This document shows, piece by piece, positions 8,891 to 15,985 of a stretch of DNA of 28,237 bases. Source of the DNA: JBMOLL01 sp049325415 (lineage in GTDB: Bacteria > Bacteroidota > Bacteroidia > Bacteroidales > GCA-2748055); assembly GCA_049325415.1 (NCBI GenBank), contig JBMOLL010000137.1, positions 1 to 28,237 on the forward strand, in the 5' to 3' direction. Every line of letters starts with the position of its first letter. Position 1 is the first letter of the stretch. The notes under the pieces are model-generated. The model was given only the letters and a program-made list of their open reading frames with translations. It did no database searches and had not been told where the DNA came from. A program made the position numbers and the translations under genes.

Positions 8891-8931
8891 AAAAAAAGGA
8901 AAAGTACAACAGAGAAGGAAACAGATTGTAC
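8891..8931 (-). terminator. Weak candidate terminator for the histidine kinase gene
   Basis: Read on the - strand, a 6-bp inverted repeat (GTACAA at 8904-8909 with TTGTAC at 8926-8931, 16-nt loop) is followed by a T-rich tract ending in seven T residues (8891-8897 on the + strand are A). The stem is short, so this is only a candidate. Confidence 0.35.
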
Positions 8932-8948
8932 ATTTCCGGCTCCCAATT

Positions 8949-10496
8949 CTAAGACTGAGAATCAGGGCTGTTTCCCTGGGGTATCGTGAAGCAAAATACC
9001 GAACCAGAATCCTGATTCTTTTTCGCCCAGATCTTTCCACCATGTGCGGTGACAAAGTCCTTCGACATCATCAGTCCGAGGCCCGTGCTGATTTCGCCTT
9101 CCGTACCTTGCCTGAGAATACTCTTCTCAGGATTAAAAATGTCATCCAGATACTCTTCCGGAATCCCTATCCCCTGATCTGAAACCGTGATCAGTATCTC
9201 GTTCTCCATCTTCTCGGCTGTGATCTCGACCCTGCCGCCCGGATTCGAAAATTTTATAGCATTAGACAGCAGATTACGGATGACTGAACTGATTCTCTTT
9301 TCGTCGCCAAACATTAATAAATCCCTGTTCATGAAGATCTGTATGGCAATCTGCTTACTTCCGGCGACTTCCTCATAAAGGCCAGCATTCAGTTCAACCA
9401 GTTCGAACAGGTTAAATTCCCTGGCTTTAAACAGACGGTCCGGGTTATCCGCCCTTACCCATTCCAGCAGGCTTTCAAGCACTTTCCATACCGAATCGGC
9501 ACTTTTCTGGAGCAATACAAGGAGCTGTTTTTCATCAGGAACCTTGTCTGATCTACCACCGGTTCTCAATATCTTAATAAGTCCCAGTAAGGCCGAAAAC
9601 GGGTTTTTAATATCATGGGCAAGCACCCTGACTATCTTTTCCCTTTCCCTGTTGCTCACCTGGAGTTCATCATACAGCATATTGATCTCCAGGTTTCTAT
9701 CGGTCAACTCCCGCTGTTTCTCATGTGTCAGATAGAGATAGGCTTTTATATGACGTTGCATCAGGAAAATCCCAAATAGTCCAAGTAAGAGAAGGATTCC
9801 ATACCCAAGTATGTATCCTGTTATCTGTCTGTCAACGACCTCTCCAAACTGTTTCCATGGCAGACTGGAACTGATGCCGCCCCGTATGTCACCCAGCTTA
9901 TATCCCTGCTGGGCGTGGCATCTCAGACAACCCTGATCCACTATTAAGGGGGCCATGTAACGGTAGAACCGAACCCCGTCTATGGTATCAAATCCATAAA
10001 ACTCTTTTGTCCCGCTTTCAAACAGTTTCAATGCTCTTTCTTCCCATTTATCCGGAAAATTTTCCTCACGGATCGGATTTAAGCTGGTTATATGGCCAAT
10101 GATCCCTGCCTGGCTCCTGGAAATTTCATGCACCTGACGGGTGATATAGGCAGGATTCATCAGGGTAAGCTTTCTTCCCGACGGTGTTGTAATGTCCCTT
10201 TCAGGGTGATTGAGGTGGGGATTGGGCGGGGTTTGTTCATTAACCTCCACGTAGACGCCACCATGCAAAGTAGCCCACTGCCTGAGGATAACATCCTTGG
10301 TAAAACTCTCCATTACCTCCACTCTGGCAAGTGATTCGGTTTCTTTTCGGGCATTGAGTACCGACCAAACAAAGATGATGACGAAAACCAGTATCCATCC
10401 GAGGTACAGAAGGTAGAAAGGGATCTTCACCGGATAATTCACCGATCGATTGCCAGCATTTCTGCTCTCCCTCCTTCCTTTTCTCAGTTTCATCAT
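8949..10496 (-). CDS. Sensor histidine kinase with haem-type (DUF3365/Tll0287-like) sensor
   Basis: A 515-residue membrane kinase. Two hydrophobic spans (about residues 25-47 and 227-247) bracket a periplasmic sensor domain of roughly 180 residues resembling DUF3365/Tll0287. That domain contains a CxxCH motif (Cys190, Cys193, His194; QGCLRCHAQQGY), the signature for covalent c-type haem attachment. A short coiled-coil linker leads to the HisKA domain with phospho-acceptor His294 (AHDIKNPF). The HATPase domain has an N-box Asn412 (NLLSNAIKF), a G1 box at Asp440 (SDQGIGIP) and a G2 box (TGLGLMMSK). I chose the ATG at 10496; a TTG 24 codons upstream also opens the frame. No response regulator gene is adjacent, so its partner is unknown. 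I infer a redox- or gas-sensing role from the haem motif. Confidence 0.9.
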   Translation of the reverse strand: MMKLRKGRRESRNAGNRSVNYPVKIPFYLLYLGWILVFVIIFVWSVLNARKETESLARVEVMESFTKDVILRQWATLHGGVYVEVNEQTPPNPHLNHPERDITTPSGRKLTLMNPAYITRQVHEISRSQAGIIGHITSLNPIREENFPDKWEERALKLFESGTKEFYGFDTIDGVRFYRYMAPLIVDQGCLRCHAQQGYKLGDIRGGISSSLPWKQFGEVVDRQITGYILGYGILLLLGLFGIFLMQRHIKAYLYLTHEKQRELTDRNLEINMLYDELQVSNREREKIVRVLAHDIKNPFSALLGLIKILRTGGRSDKVPDEKQLLVLLQKSADSVWKVLESLLEWVRADNPDRLFKAREFNLFELVELNAGLYEEVAGSKQIAIQIFMNRDLLMFGDEKRISSVIRNLLSNAIKFSNPGGRVEITAEKMENEILITVSDQGIGIPEEYLDDIFNPEKSILRQGTEGEISTGLGLMMSKDFVTAHGGKIWAKKNQDSGSVFCFTIPQGNSPDSQS

Positions 10497-10784
10497 TATC
10501 AGAAAATTACCTGTCCCGGTGAAAGTAACATTCCCCGGCAACCCATCAAAATCATTACCGACTATCAAAAACCCAGAAAATTTATGATGAATATTCGATA
10601 TAATAAAATGTTACATCAAAAGTCCATCAAATAATATCGAATCAAGCTCATTGACAGGCTGGTAAAAACACATCTGTGTCACAGCCCGTAAAGGAAGCGG
10701 ATAAAAATTATGAAAACGACTTTCATATTCCGGCTAAACTCCGAAAATTTTTAAAGTCAACAGAGTAAATGGAGACAATCCGGA
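10497..10784. other. Intergenic region between kinase and GH5 genes
   Basis: A 288-nt AT-rich gap with no supported gene. It contains a two-part inverted repeat: GGCTG (10657-10661) with CAGCC (10682-10686) outside, and ACACA (10668-10672) with TGTGT (10675-10679) inside. No consensus -7 element for the kinase was found on the - strand. Confidence 0.4.
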
Positions 10785-12836
10785 TCAGGGCAGAGACACG
10801 ACCAAAGTGTATTCACCTTTTGACTCCGGATAACAGAGTAGCATCCTTTCTGCCTGATCGAAACGAAGTTCCGGAACATTGGTCGTCACAGAAAACCCGT
10901 CGCCATAGACATAATCCGGGAGAAAGATCTCCGTGGGATAATCAGATTTTTTTTCCGACTCCCAACGGATTTTCAGTTCTTTTTTCCTGCAATCATATTC
11001 ATAGCCAAGTAATTTACCATTGATTTTCTTCGGATAAGGCCGGATGACTGCTTCCAGGGCCCTTCCCCCCGAATTGATATCTTCCGGACGTGTCTGCTGG
11101 GAAAGGCTGAAAACCGAGAGATCCTCGCCGTTCCAGCTATCACCGTACTCATTGGTATTGTCGGCTGTATAGTTCCACAGGGTATAGCTCAGGAGGTTCT
11201 TTTCCGCCACCCTGAAACTCCGGTCGAGCGCCCTGACCTGGGTATTGAAGTTGCCCGAACGGTAGGATTTTCCACCATCCAGATCAAAGGGGATCCCGAA
11301 TTCTCCCAAAAGTGTCGGTGCATTGCCAAAATTCTTGTGTGTTTCATAAATCATGCCGGCCAGGGTCTTCTCAAAAGCCTTTTCCACCTTGCCTTTTCCA
11401 AGTACAAGTTCCCTGCCGTAAAGCCCGATAAAGGGGATGTACTGCTTTTTTACGAGTGTCACATCATCGTACCAGTGCGATCCGTTCACCCATTTCACCT
11501 CGCTGTAATACTTCATTTCAGGCAATTCCCCCGGATAGGGAGAAAGCACATTATCCACCATGATAATCCAGTCGGGATCGACAGCCCTGATGGCTGCAGC
11601 ATATTTCAGAGCAAAGGGCCGGTAATACATCATATTGAAGTTTACTTTCTTCCCGTTCACATGAGAAAAGTAAGCCGTATCTTTCAGGATTACAGTGCCG
11701 TCGGCACTTCTCTCCCCCACCCCGTCCCGGATCCAGATCCCGTCGCCGTCTTTCCACAGAGAAACCCCGTCGGGGTTCAGCACCCGCTCCCCGTCACCGA
11801 CAAGGGATACTGCTCCCACCCGGTATCGCTTTACACGCTGCGGTATACCTTCCCCTGCAAGAATGGACTGCCAGGGGGAGGGTGCATCGCCAACAATCTC
11901 CGTATCCCAGGGCCTGGTCAGATCCTCCAGACCAACATAACCTGCTGAAGGTTCATTCATCAGCTCGAAGCCAATCACGTTGGGCAATCCGCGCAGTTCT
12001 TCCGCCAGTCGGGTCATGGCAGCAAGGTAGTGTCCCTGAAGAAAATCCTGTACGGGGATGTTGTCGATCAGTGTGGCGGGTGCAAAATCGTTCCCGGCGA
12101 AAAACAGGGTGAACATTGTAGCTGCAGCCAGTTTGTAATTATTGGTATACCAGATCATGCGCGGGAAAGGATCGCCGTACAGGTTGTGTACGATAGCCGC
12201 GCCGGTTTCCTGAACCTTTTGAGGATCGATGCCCACCAGTTCAAGGGTCCAGAGCGGGGCTCCGTCTCCCCCTGTGAAGCGGCTCCAGACATCCTCATGA
12301 GGATCAATAACCACATTTATGCCGTAATCACCGGCTTTTTTGATCAGTTCCCTTACATAGGCGAGGTAATCCGTGTCATAAATGCCCGGTCCTTCATGCT
12401 CAATGGCTTCCCAGGTAACAAGAAACCTCACAAAGTGAAAGCCCCATTCCTTCAGCCGTTGAAAATGCCCGTCGGCCTCGTCCAGGGGAAAAGGACGCCC
12501 CTTAAACGAAACATCACGGCCATTGAAAAAACCCTGCCTGACATGTGAGGCCATCCGCGGGTCCCACGGGACCTTGCTGCTCCCCCCCAGGTTTATCCCC
12601 CGGAGAAACATGCTTCGTCCGGTCGGATCTGTGAAACAGTCCCTGTATGTTGTAATATTCTTGCCGGTGTATTCCGGAACGGGAACTGTTCCGCTTTCAA
12701 TAGCCGATGAAGGAATGGTGCGGACTCCTTCCCGCTTCGAAACGGGTTTCTGTGAATAAACGTTCCATGAAAAGAGGAAGGTAGGAAGCAGGATCAGGAT
12801 GATCCAGCGATGGGGCAAAACCGGCAGTTTCATCAC
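10785..12836 (-). CDS. Secreted GH5 beta-glucosidase-like enzyme, subfamily 12 type
   Basis: A 683-residue protein with an N-terminal signal peptide (hydrophobic residues about 11-28). The barrel carries the GH5 acid/base Glu295 in ELMNEPS and the nucleophile Glu512 in LLGEFGIPFD. Several segments, DPHEDVWSRFTGGDGAP (179-195), a GVSLWKDGDG insertion near 357-366 and WNYTADNTNEYGDSWNGEDL (554-573), are those I associate with GH5_12 enzymes such as the fungal sterylglucosidase/glucocerebrosidase EGCrP2. An Ig-like C-terminal domain follows, as usual for GH5_12. I infer removal of glucose from a glycolipid or other aglycone outside the inner membrane; the substrate is not proven. A perfect -7 element lies 25 nt upstream, so it is probably transcribed on its own. 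Confidence 0.85.
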   Translation of the reverse strand: MMKLPVLPHRWIILILLPTFLFSWNVYSQKPVSKREGVRTIPSSAIESGTVPVPEYTGKNITTYRDCFTDPTGRSMFLRGINLGGSSKVPWDPRMASHVRQGFFNGRDVSFKGRPFPLDEADGHFQRLKEWGFHFVRFLVTWEAIEHEGPGIYDTDYLAYVRELIKKAGDYGINVVIDPHEDVWSRFTGGDGAPLWTLELVGIDPQKVQETGAAIVHNLYGDPFPRMIWYTNNYKLAAATMFTLFFAGNDFAPATLIDNIPVQDFLQGHYLAAMTRLAEELRGLPNVIGFELMNEPSAGYVGLEDLTRPWDTEIVGDAPSPWQSILAGEGIPQRVKRYRVGAVSLVGDGERVLNPDGVSLWKDGDGIWIRDGVGERSADGTVILKDTAYFSHVNGKKVNFNMMYYRPFALKYAAAIRAVDPDWIIMVDNVLSPYPGELPEMKYYSEVKWVNGSHWYDDVTLVKKQYIPFIGLYGRELVLGKGKVEKAFEKTLAGMIYETHKNFGNAPTLLGEFGIPFDLDGGKSYRSGNFNTQVRALDRSFRVAEKNLLSYTLWNYTADNTNEYGDSWNGEDLSVFSLSQQTRPEDINSGGRALEAVIRPYPKKINGKLLGYEYDCRKKELKIRWESEKKSDYPTEIFLPDYVYGDGFSVTTNVPELRFDQAERMLLCYPESKGEYTLVVSLP

Positions 12837-12861
12837 CAGGTCAGTTTAAAGGGTTGTTTCT

Positions 12862-12869
12862 CAAAGATA
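12862..12869 (-). promoter_or_regulatory. Promoter -7 element for the GH5 gene
   Basis: On the - strand the sequence reads TATCTTTG, a perfect TAnnTTTG element, with its 3' end 25 nt before the GH5 start codon. A matching -33 TTTG was not evident. Confidence 0.5.
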
Positions 12870-13046
12870 AATGAAATCCGGAAATAATACCTAATCCTTC
12901 TTCCATCCCTGAAGTTATTCGATACCCGGCTAAATCTGAGGGATCATTACGAAAAGAACCCGGAGCCATGAAACAACACATGCCACGACAAACAGGAAAC
13001 TGATCCGTGAAAGATTTGCCGGGAGGCCGGTTATGGGCAGATAATC

Positions 13047-13079
13047 AAAAAAAAATCCTCCCGGAGTTCTTCCGGGAGG
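13047..13079 (-). terminator. Intrinsic terminator after the DUF5692-like gene
   Basis: On the - strand a perfect 9-bp stem (CCTCCCGGA / TCCGGGAGG, 13071-13079 with 13057-13065) and a 5-nt loop are followed by one A and nine T residues (13047-13055 are A on the + strand). It lies 21 nt past the stop of the membrane-protein gene. The A-run is on the wrong side for it to act as a + strand terminator. Confidence 0.92.
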
Positions 13080-13100
13080 GCTGTAAAACAACTAAAGAAG

Positions 13101-14045
13101 TTAGTCCTGGCTTTTCAGTAACGCCAGTTTTAAATAGGATGGCTCATCGGTATAGATCTCCTCTTTAAGGGGATTCCGTTTAAACCAGAAGATTTTGTAT
13201 ACATGGTAGGCAATAACGGCTACGTTAAGCAGTATCGAAAGGCTGCTCACAACCCAGAGTGCAGCTGTGCTGTGCGAAGCTTTGACCGCAAAGACCGAAG
13301 TATCGGAAAAGGAAGGGAAGCTCATGGTAAACATCATCCACAGTGCAAGGGTCTGGGCCCTGTGTTGCAGCCATGCACCCTTACCCAGCAGGAATGCAGG
13401 GATGGTGCAGGAAATCAGCAATGCAGCACCGGCATAAAAGGCATGATCGGTCACGCAGTTATAAACATAGGCAAAGTTCCATACATCATAGGCAATGATC
13501 CACCACCAGAGCATGTCGGGCCAGATCATATCCCTGTATCTACCTCTTTTTGAAATAAAAATACCCATCCATCCCGAAATTGCCAGAATATTTAGGATAC
13601 CGGCTATACCATTCATAAGGTTCCAGGCTCCGCCCTGCATGGTGATCCCGTTCACAACTGCTCCGAAATCAGCACCGCTGTATAGGGCATAACACTGGAA
13701 ATCGCGGATTACGGCTTCTAGGATATTGACCGCTAATATCAGTGGGGGAAAAAACAGCAGATATTTATTGGAGGCTGCCCGGGGATAATAGCGAAGAAGC
13801 ATAAACCCGAGTACTCCGGCGAGAGAAGAGTACACCTTCACCCAGTGAAACCAGGTGCCGGTGCTCGAATGGGAACCGGCAGTGTCCGGCCAGACAAAGA
13901 GAGTCAGGGCAACCGGAACCGCGATATAAAAGAGCCAGGAGAGCCACTTGCTTGAACGGGTAAGTTCATTGATCAGCATCAGCCCGCCCAGAACCGCAAA
14001 CCACATTAAGCCGGCTTGCAGGGAAATGGAATCGAATAAAAACAT
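13101..14045 (-). CDS. Polytopic membrane protein, DUF5692-like
   Basis: A 314-residue protein with about eight or nine hydrophobic spans (near residues 10-27, 36-52, 70-85, 95-113, 142-164, 176-196, 203-220 and 260-284), including an unusual Trp-rich stretch MLWWWIIAYDVWN. From its length and its MFLFDSI start I recognise it tentatively as DUF5692, a family with no known function. The N-terminus shows no cleavable signal. It lies 88 nt downstream of the Crp/Fnr-type regulator on the same strand. That gap carries its own candidate -7 element, with an FNR-like palindrome just upstream, so it may be both operon-linked and separately regulated by its neighbour. A strong terminator follows. Confidence 0.75.
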   Translation of the reverse strand: MFLFDSISLQAGLMWFAVLGGLMLINELTRSSKWLSWLFYIAVPVALTLFVWPDTAGSHSSTGTWFHWVKVYSSLAGVLGFMLLRYYPRAASNKYLLFFPPLILAVNILEAVIRDFQCYALYSGADFGAVVNGITMQGGAWNLMNGIAGILNILAISGWMGIFISKRGRYRDMIWPDMLWWWIIAYDVWNFAYVYNCVTDHAFYAGAALLISCTIPAFLLGKGAWLQHRAQTLALWMMFTMSFPSFSDTSVFAVKASHSTAALWVVSSLSILLNVAVIAYHVYKIFWFKRNPLKEEIYTDEPSYLKLALLKSQD

Positions 14046-14098
14046 ACGAACAGGTTTTGGTGATTAACTGAATCCGCCTTCGCAAAACAGACGGTATT

Positions 14099-14106
14099 CA
14101 AAAGTA
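14099..14106 (-). promoter_or_regulatory. Promoter -7 element for the DUF5692-like gene
   Basis: On the - strand this reads TACTTTTG, a perfect TAnnTTTG, 53 nt before the start codon. No good -33 element is present, which would suit an activator-dependent promoter. Confidence 0.45.
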
Positions 14107-14128
14107 CCCTGCCCTGTCCGGAAAAATA

Positions 14129-14142
14129 TTGAACTAGTTCAA
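14129..14142. promoter_or_regulatory. Candidate Crp/Fnr operator (FNR-like palindrome)
   Basis: The perfect 14-bp palindrome TTGAACTAGTTCAA overlaps the stop codon of the Crp/Fnr-type gene. It differs from the FNR consensus TTGAT-N4-ATCAA by one base per half-site. Its centre (14135.5) is about 41 nt upstream of the start inferred from the -7 element at 14099-14106, the classic position for activation by this protein family. Perfect 14-bp palindromes are expected about once or twice by chance in a window this size, so position is the main support. Confidence 0.35.
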
Positions 14143-14757
14143 GTTCGGTAAGTCTATGTCTTTCTTCGGGAAAAAAGCCTTCTTCTTTACCTTGCAGAGC
14201 CATTCGTCGCTAACCCCGATAAACCTGGCAATATACTTGTCGGGTATCCTCCTCATGATCTCCGGTTGCCTTGAAATCAGGTAATTCAGAAACTCCTCCG
14301 CCGACATGGAAAGCCGCATGGCGCTGTAGAGGTACATGTTATGCAGTGCATTTGCCGTGATCTTATGATAAAACAGACTGAAGGGCGCAAAACGGTTTGC
14401 CAGTTTTTCCAGGCATTCTCTGCTAAAAGCAAGTAATTCACATTCTTCCAGGGCCCTGATCTCGAAAATTGCCCCGGTATGGTAAAAATAACTGTTGGGG
14501 GAGGATAAAAACGAGTAAACATGATCGATATAAAAGCCCAGCACGATCTCTTTTCCGTTCTCGTTCTGGAACAACTGGATCAGGCTGCCCCGATTCAGGA
14601 AATAGCCATGCCTGCAAACCTCTCCCTGACGAAGCAGAAAATCTCCTTTTTTCAGACAGATCACTTCTCCGCATTCATACAGTTCGTTCCAGAAATCAGC
14701 CGGAAGTGCCACTTCCTTCCTGATCATACTTTCCAGTTGCGAATACAATGCAGACAT
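14134..14757 (-). CDS. Crp/Fnr-family transcriptional regulator
   Basis: A 207-residue cytoplasmic protein. Residues about 30-115 form a cyclic-nucleotide-binding-type beta-roll (GDFLLRQGE, YFLNRGSLIQLF, ENGKEIVLGF). A dimerisation helix follows, then a C-terminal helix-turn-helix near 171-193 (IPDKYIARFIGVSDEWLCKVKKK). That segment corresponds to the usual Bacteroidota pattern ending in GITPETLSRIR, but with Ser-Asp-Glu-Trp replacing the Thr-Pro-Glu-Thr part. No Cys cluster for an Fe-S centre is seen at the N-terminus, so it is not a classical oxygen-sensing FNR. The start is 12 nt after the deacetylase stop, so the two are co-transcribed. The nearest candidate target is the membrane-protein gene downstream. 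Confidence 0.88.
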   Translation of the reverse strand: MSALYSQLESMIRKEVALPADFWNELYECGEVICLKKGDFLLRQGEVCRHGYFLNRGSLIQLFQNENGKEIVLGFYIDHVYSFLSSPNSYFYHTGAIFEIRALEECELLAFSRECLEKLANRFAPFSLFYHKITANALHNMYLYSAMRLSMSAEEFLNYLISRQPEIMRRIPDKYIARFIGVSDEWLCKVKKKAFFPKKDIDLPNLN

Positions 14758-14769
14758 GGTATCTTGTTA

Positions 14770-15915
14770 TTAACCTGTAATTTCCAGGCAGGCCTGTCGC
14801 TGCCTTTTTTCGTTTCTGTACAAATACAGGGGTTCTCTGTCGGGAACGGCATCAAACTGAATATATCTCAGGCCTTTCTCCTCTACGATCTTACTTTCGA
14901 GCCTGGCTGAACCACAGTAAATCGAGGCCTTCTTCCAACCTGCAGGCAGACGGTACCTGATGGTCAGCGGATAGTTGTACCACTCCTCATTGGCAAGGGT
15001 GTCTTTCAGCATAAGGCTTATACAGCTTCGGTTCCGGGTCATTTCTTCCAGGCTGGCACAATCCCTTTCCCTGATATAGCGAGAGGCATCGGCAAAGGTG
15101 CTCACCCAGTATTTGTCCTGATTTTGTTTCAGAAAAGCCAGGCTTGCCCGCAGGGTATCGGAACTAAGGGGGGAATAGCCCCCGTCATTATCAATCCCGT
15201 GTAGCAGGTATACCAGCCATCCTTTCTTATCAGCAGCCTGGAGCACCTTTTCACGAAAGGCCCCGACCGAATTCACCGCCCCAAGGTCACCGCAGATCAC
15301 CGAACTGACATTCATAAAGTTCCGGGGAGTCTGTTCTTCGATATAACCCTGGCATCCCCTTACCGCCATAAAATACGTTGAAGCCAGTTGCTCATCACAA
15401 CCGGCGCAGAAGGGTGTAGCCATGGTCACACAGCGGGATGCAGGGATCATCGCATTGATCTGATCACGGGAGGTTTCCATCTCCCTCTTTTGTTCCCCGA
15501 ACGGCAGAGCGGAGAGTTTTGGATGACTGGCCGTATGACAGGCCACTTCATGACCTCCGGCAGCGGCAGTATTAATTTCGGTCCAGTCTTTCACCCAGTC
15601 GGATACAACAAACAGGGTGAGTTTGAACTGATATTCGTCGAAAAGCGGAAGAGCTTTACTGAACTGGCCCGGACAGGCATCGTCGAAGGTGTAATTAACA
15701 GCACAGTCGCGGAAACCCGGCCAGGTGGCAATCATGTAGTTTTTCTCTTCCTGGGCATTCATTTCCCGGTTTGCAAACAGTAATAAGAGCACCAGGCCAA
15801 TGAAAATCCAGGGTGAGAAATTAACAGTCTGCTCCATGCTGAATCCATATCCTCGCTTTTCCGTTCCTTTCTTCCGGCGGGCAGGTATAGCCGGATCTTC
15901 CCTTAAATTTTCCAT
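14770..15915 (-). CDS. Polysaccharide deacetylase family protein (CE4/NodB-like)
   Basis: A 381-residue exported protein if started at 15915, or 355 residues from the ATG at 15837, which places the hydrophobic signal segment (residues 35-48 in the long form) at the very N-terminus. The NodB-type metal site is visible: TFDDA (Asp78, Asp79) and HTASH (His127, His131). LLHG with His239 resembles the later catalytic-His motif. The usual Arg-Pro motif 3 is not evident; the corresponding place reads MATPFCAG. A C-terminal beta-rich domain of about 80 residues follows. The family removes N- or O-acetyl groups from polysaccharides; the substrate here is unknown. It is followed by the Crp/Fnr-type gene after 12 nt and preceded by GH43 70 nt upstream. 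Confidence 0.83.
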   Translation of the reverse strand: MENLREDPAIPARRKKGTEKRGYGFSMEQTVNFSPWIFIGLVLLLLFANREMNAQEEKNYMIATWPGFRDCAVNYTFDDACPGQFSKALPLFDEYQFKLTLFVVSDWVKDWTEINTAAAGGHEVACHTASHPKLSALPFGEQKREMETSRDQINAMIPASRCVTMATPFCAGCDEQLASTYFMAVRGCQGYIEEQTPRNFMNVSSVICGDLGAVNSVGAFREKVLQAADKKGWLVYLLHGIDNDGGYSPLSSDTLRASLAFLKQNQDKYWVSTFADASRYIRERDCASLEEMTRNRSCISLMLKDTLANEEWYNYPLTIRYRLPAGWKKASIYCGSARLESKIVEEKGLRYIQFDAVPDREPLYLYRNEKRQRQACLEITG

Positions 15916-15985
15916 AGTGTCTAATATTATCTGTCAGCATGCTCTTTCGACCGGCTGAAGGTGATATCCTTAACCGGAGCCAGGA

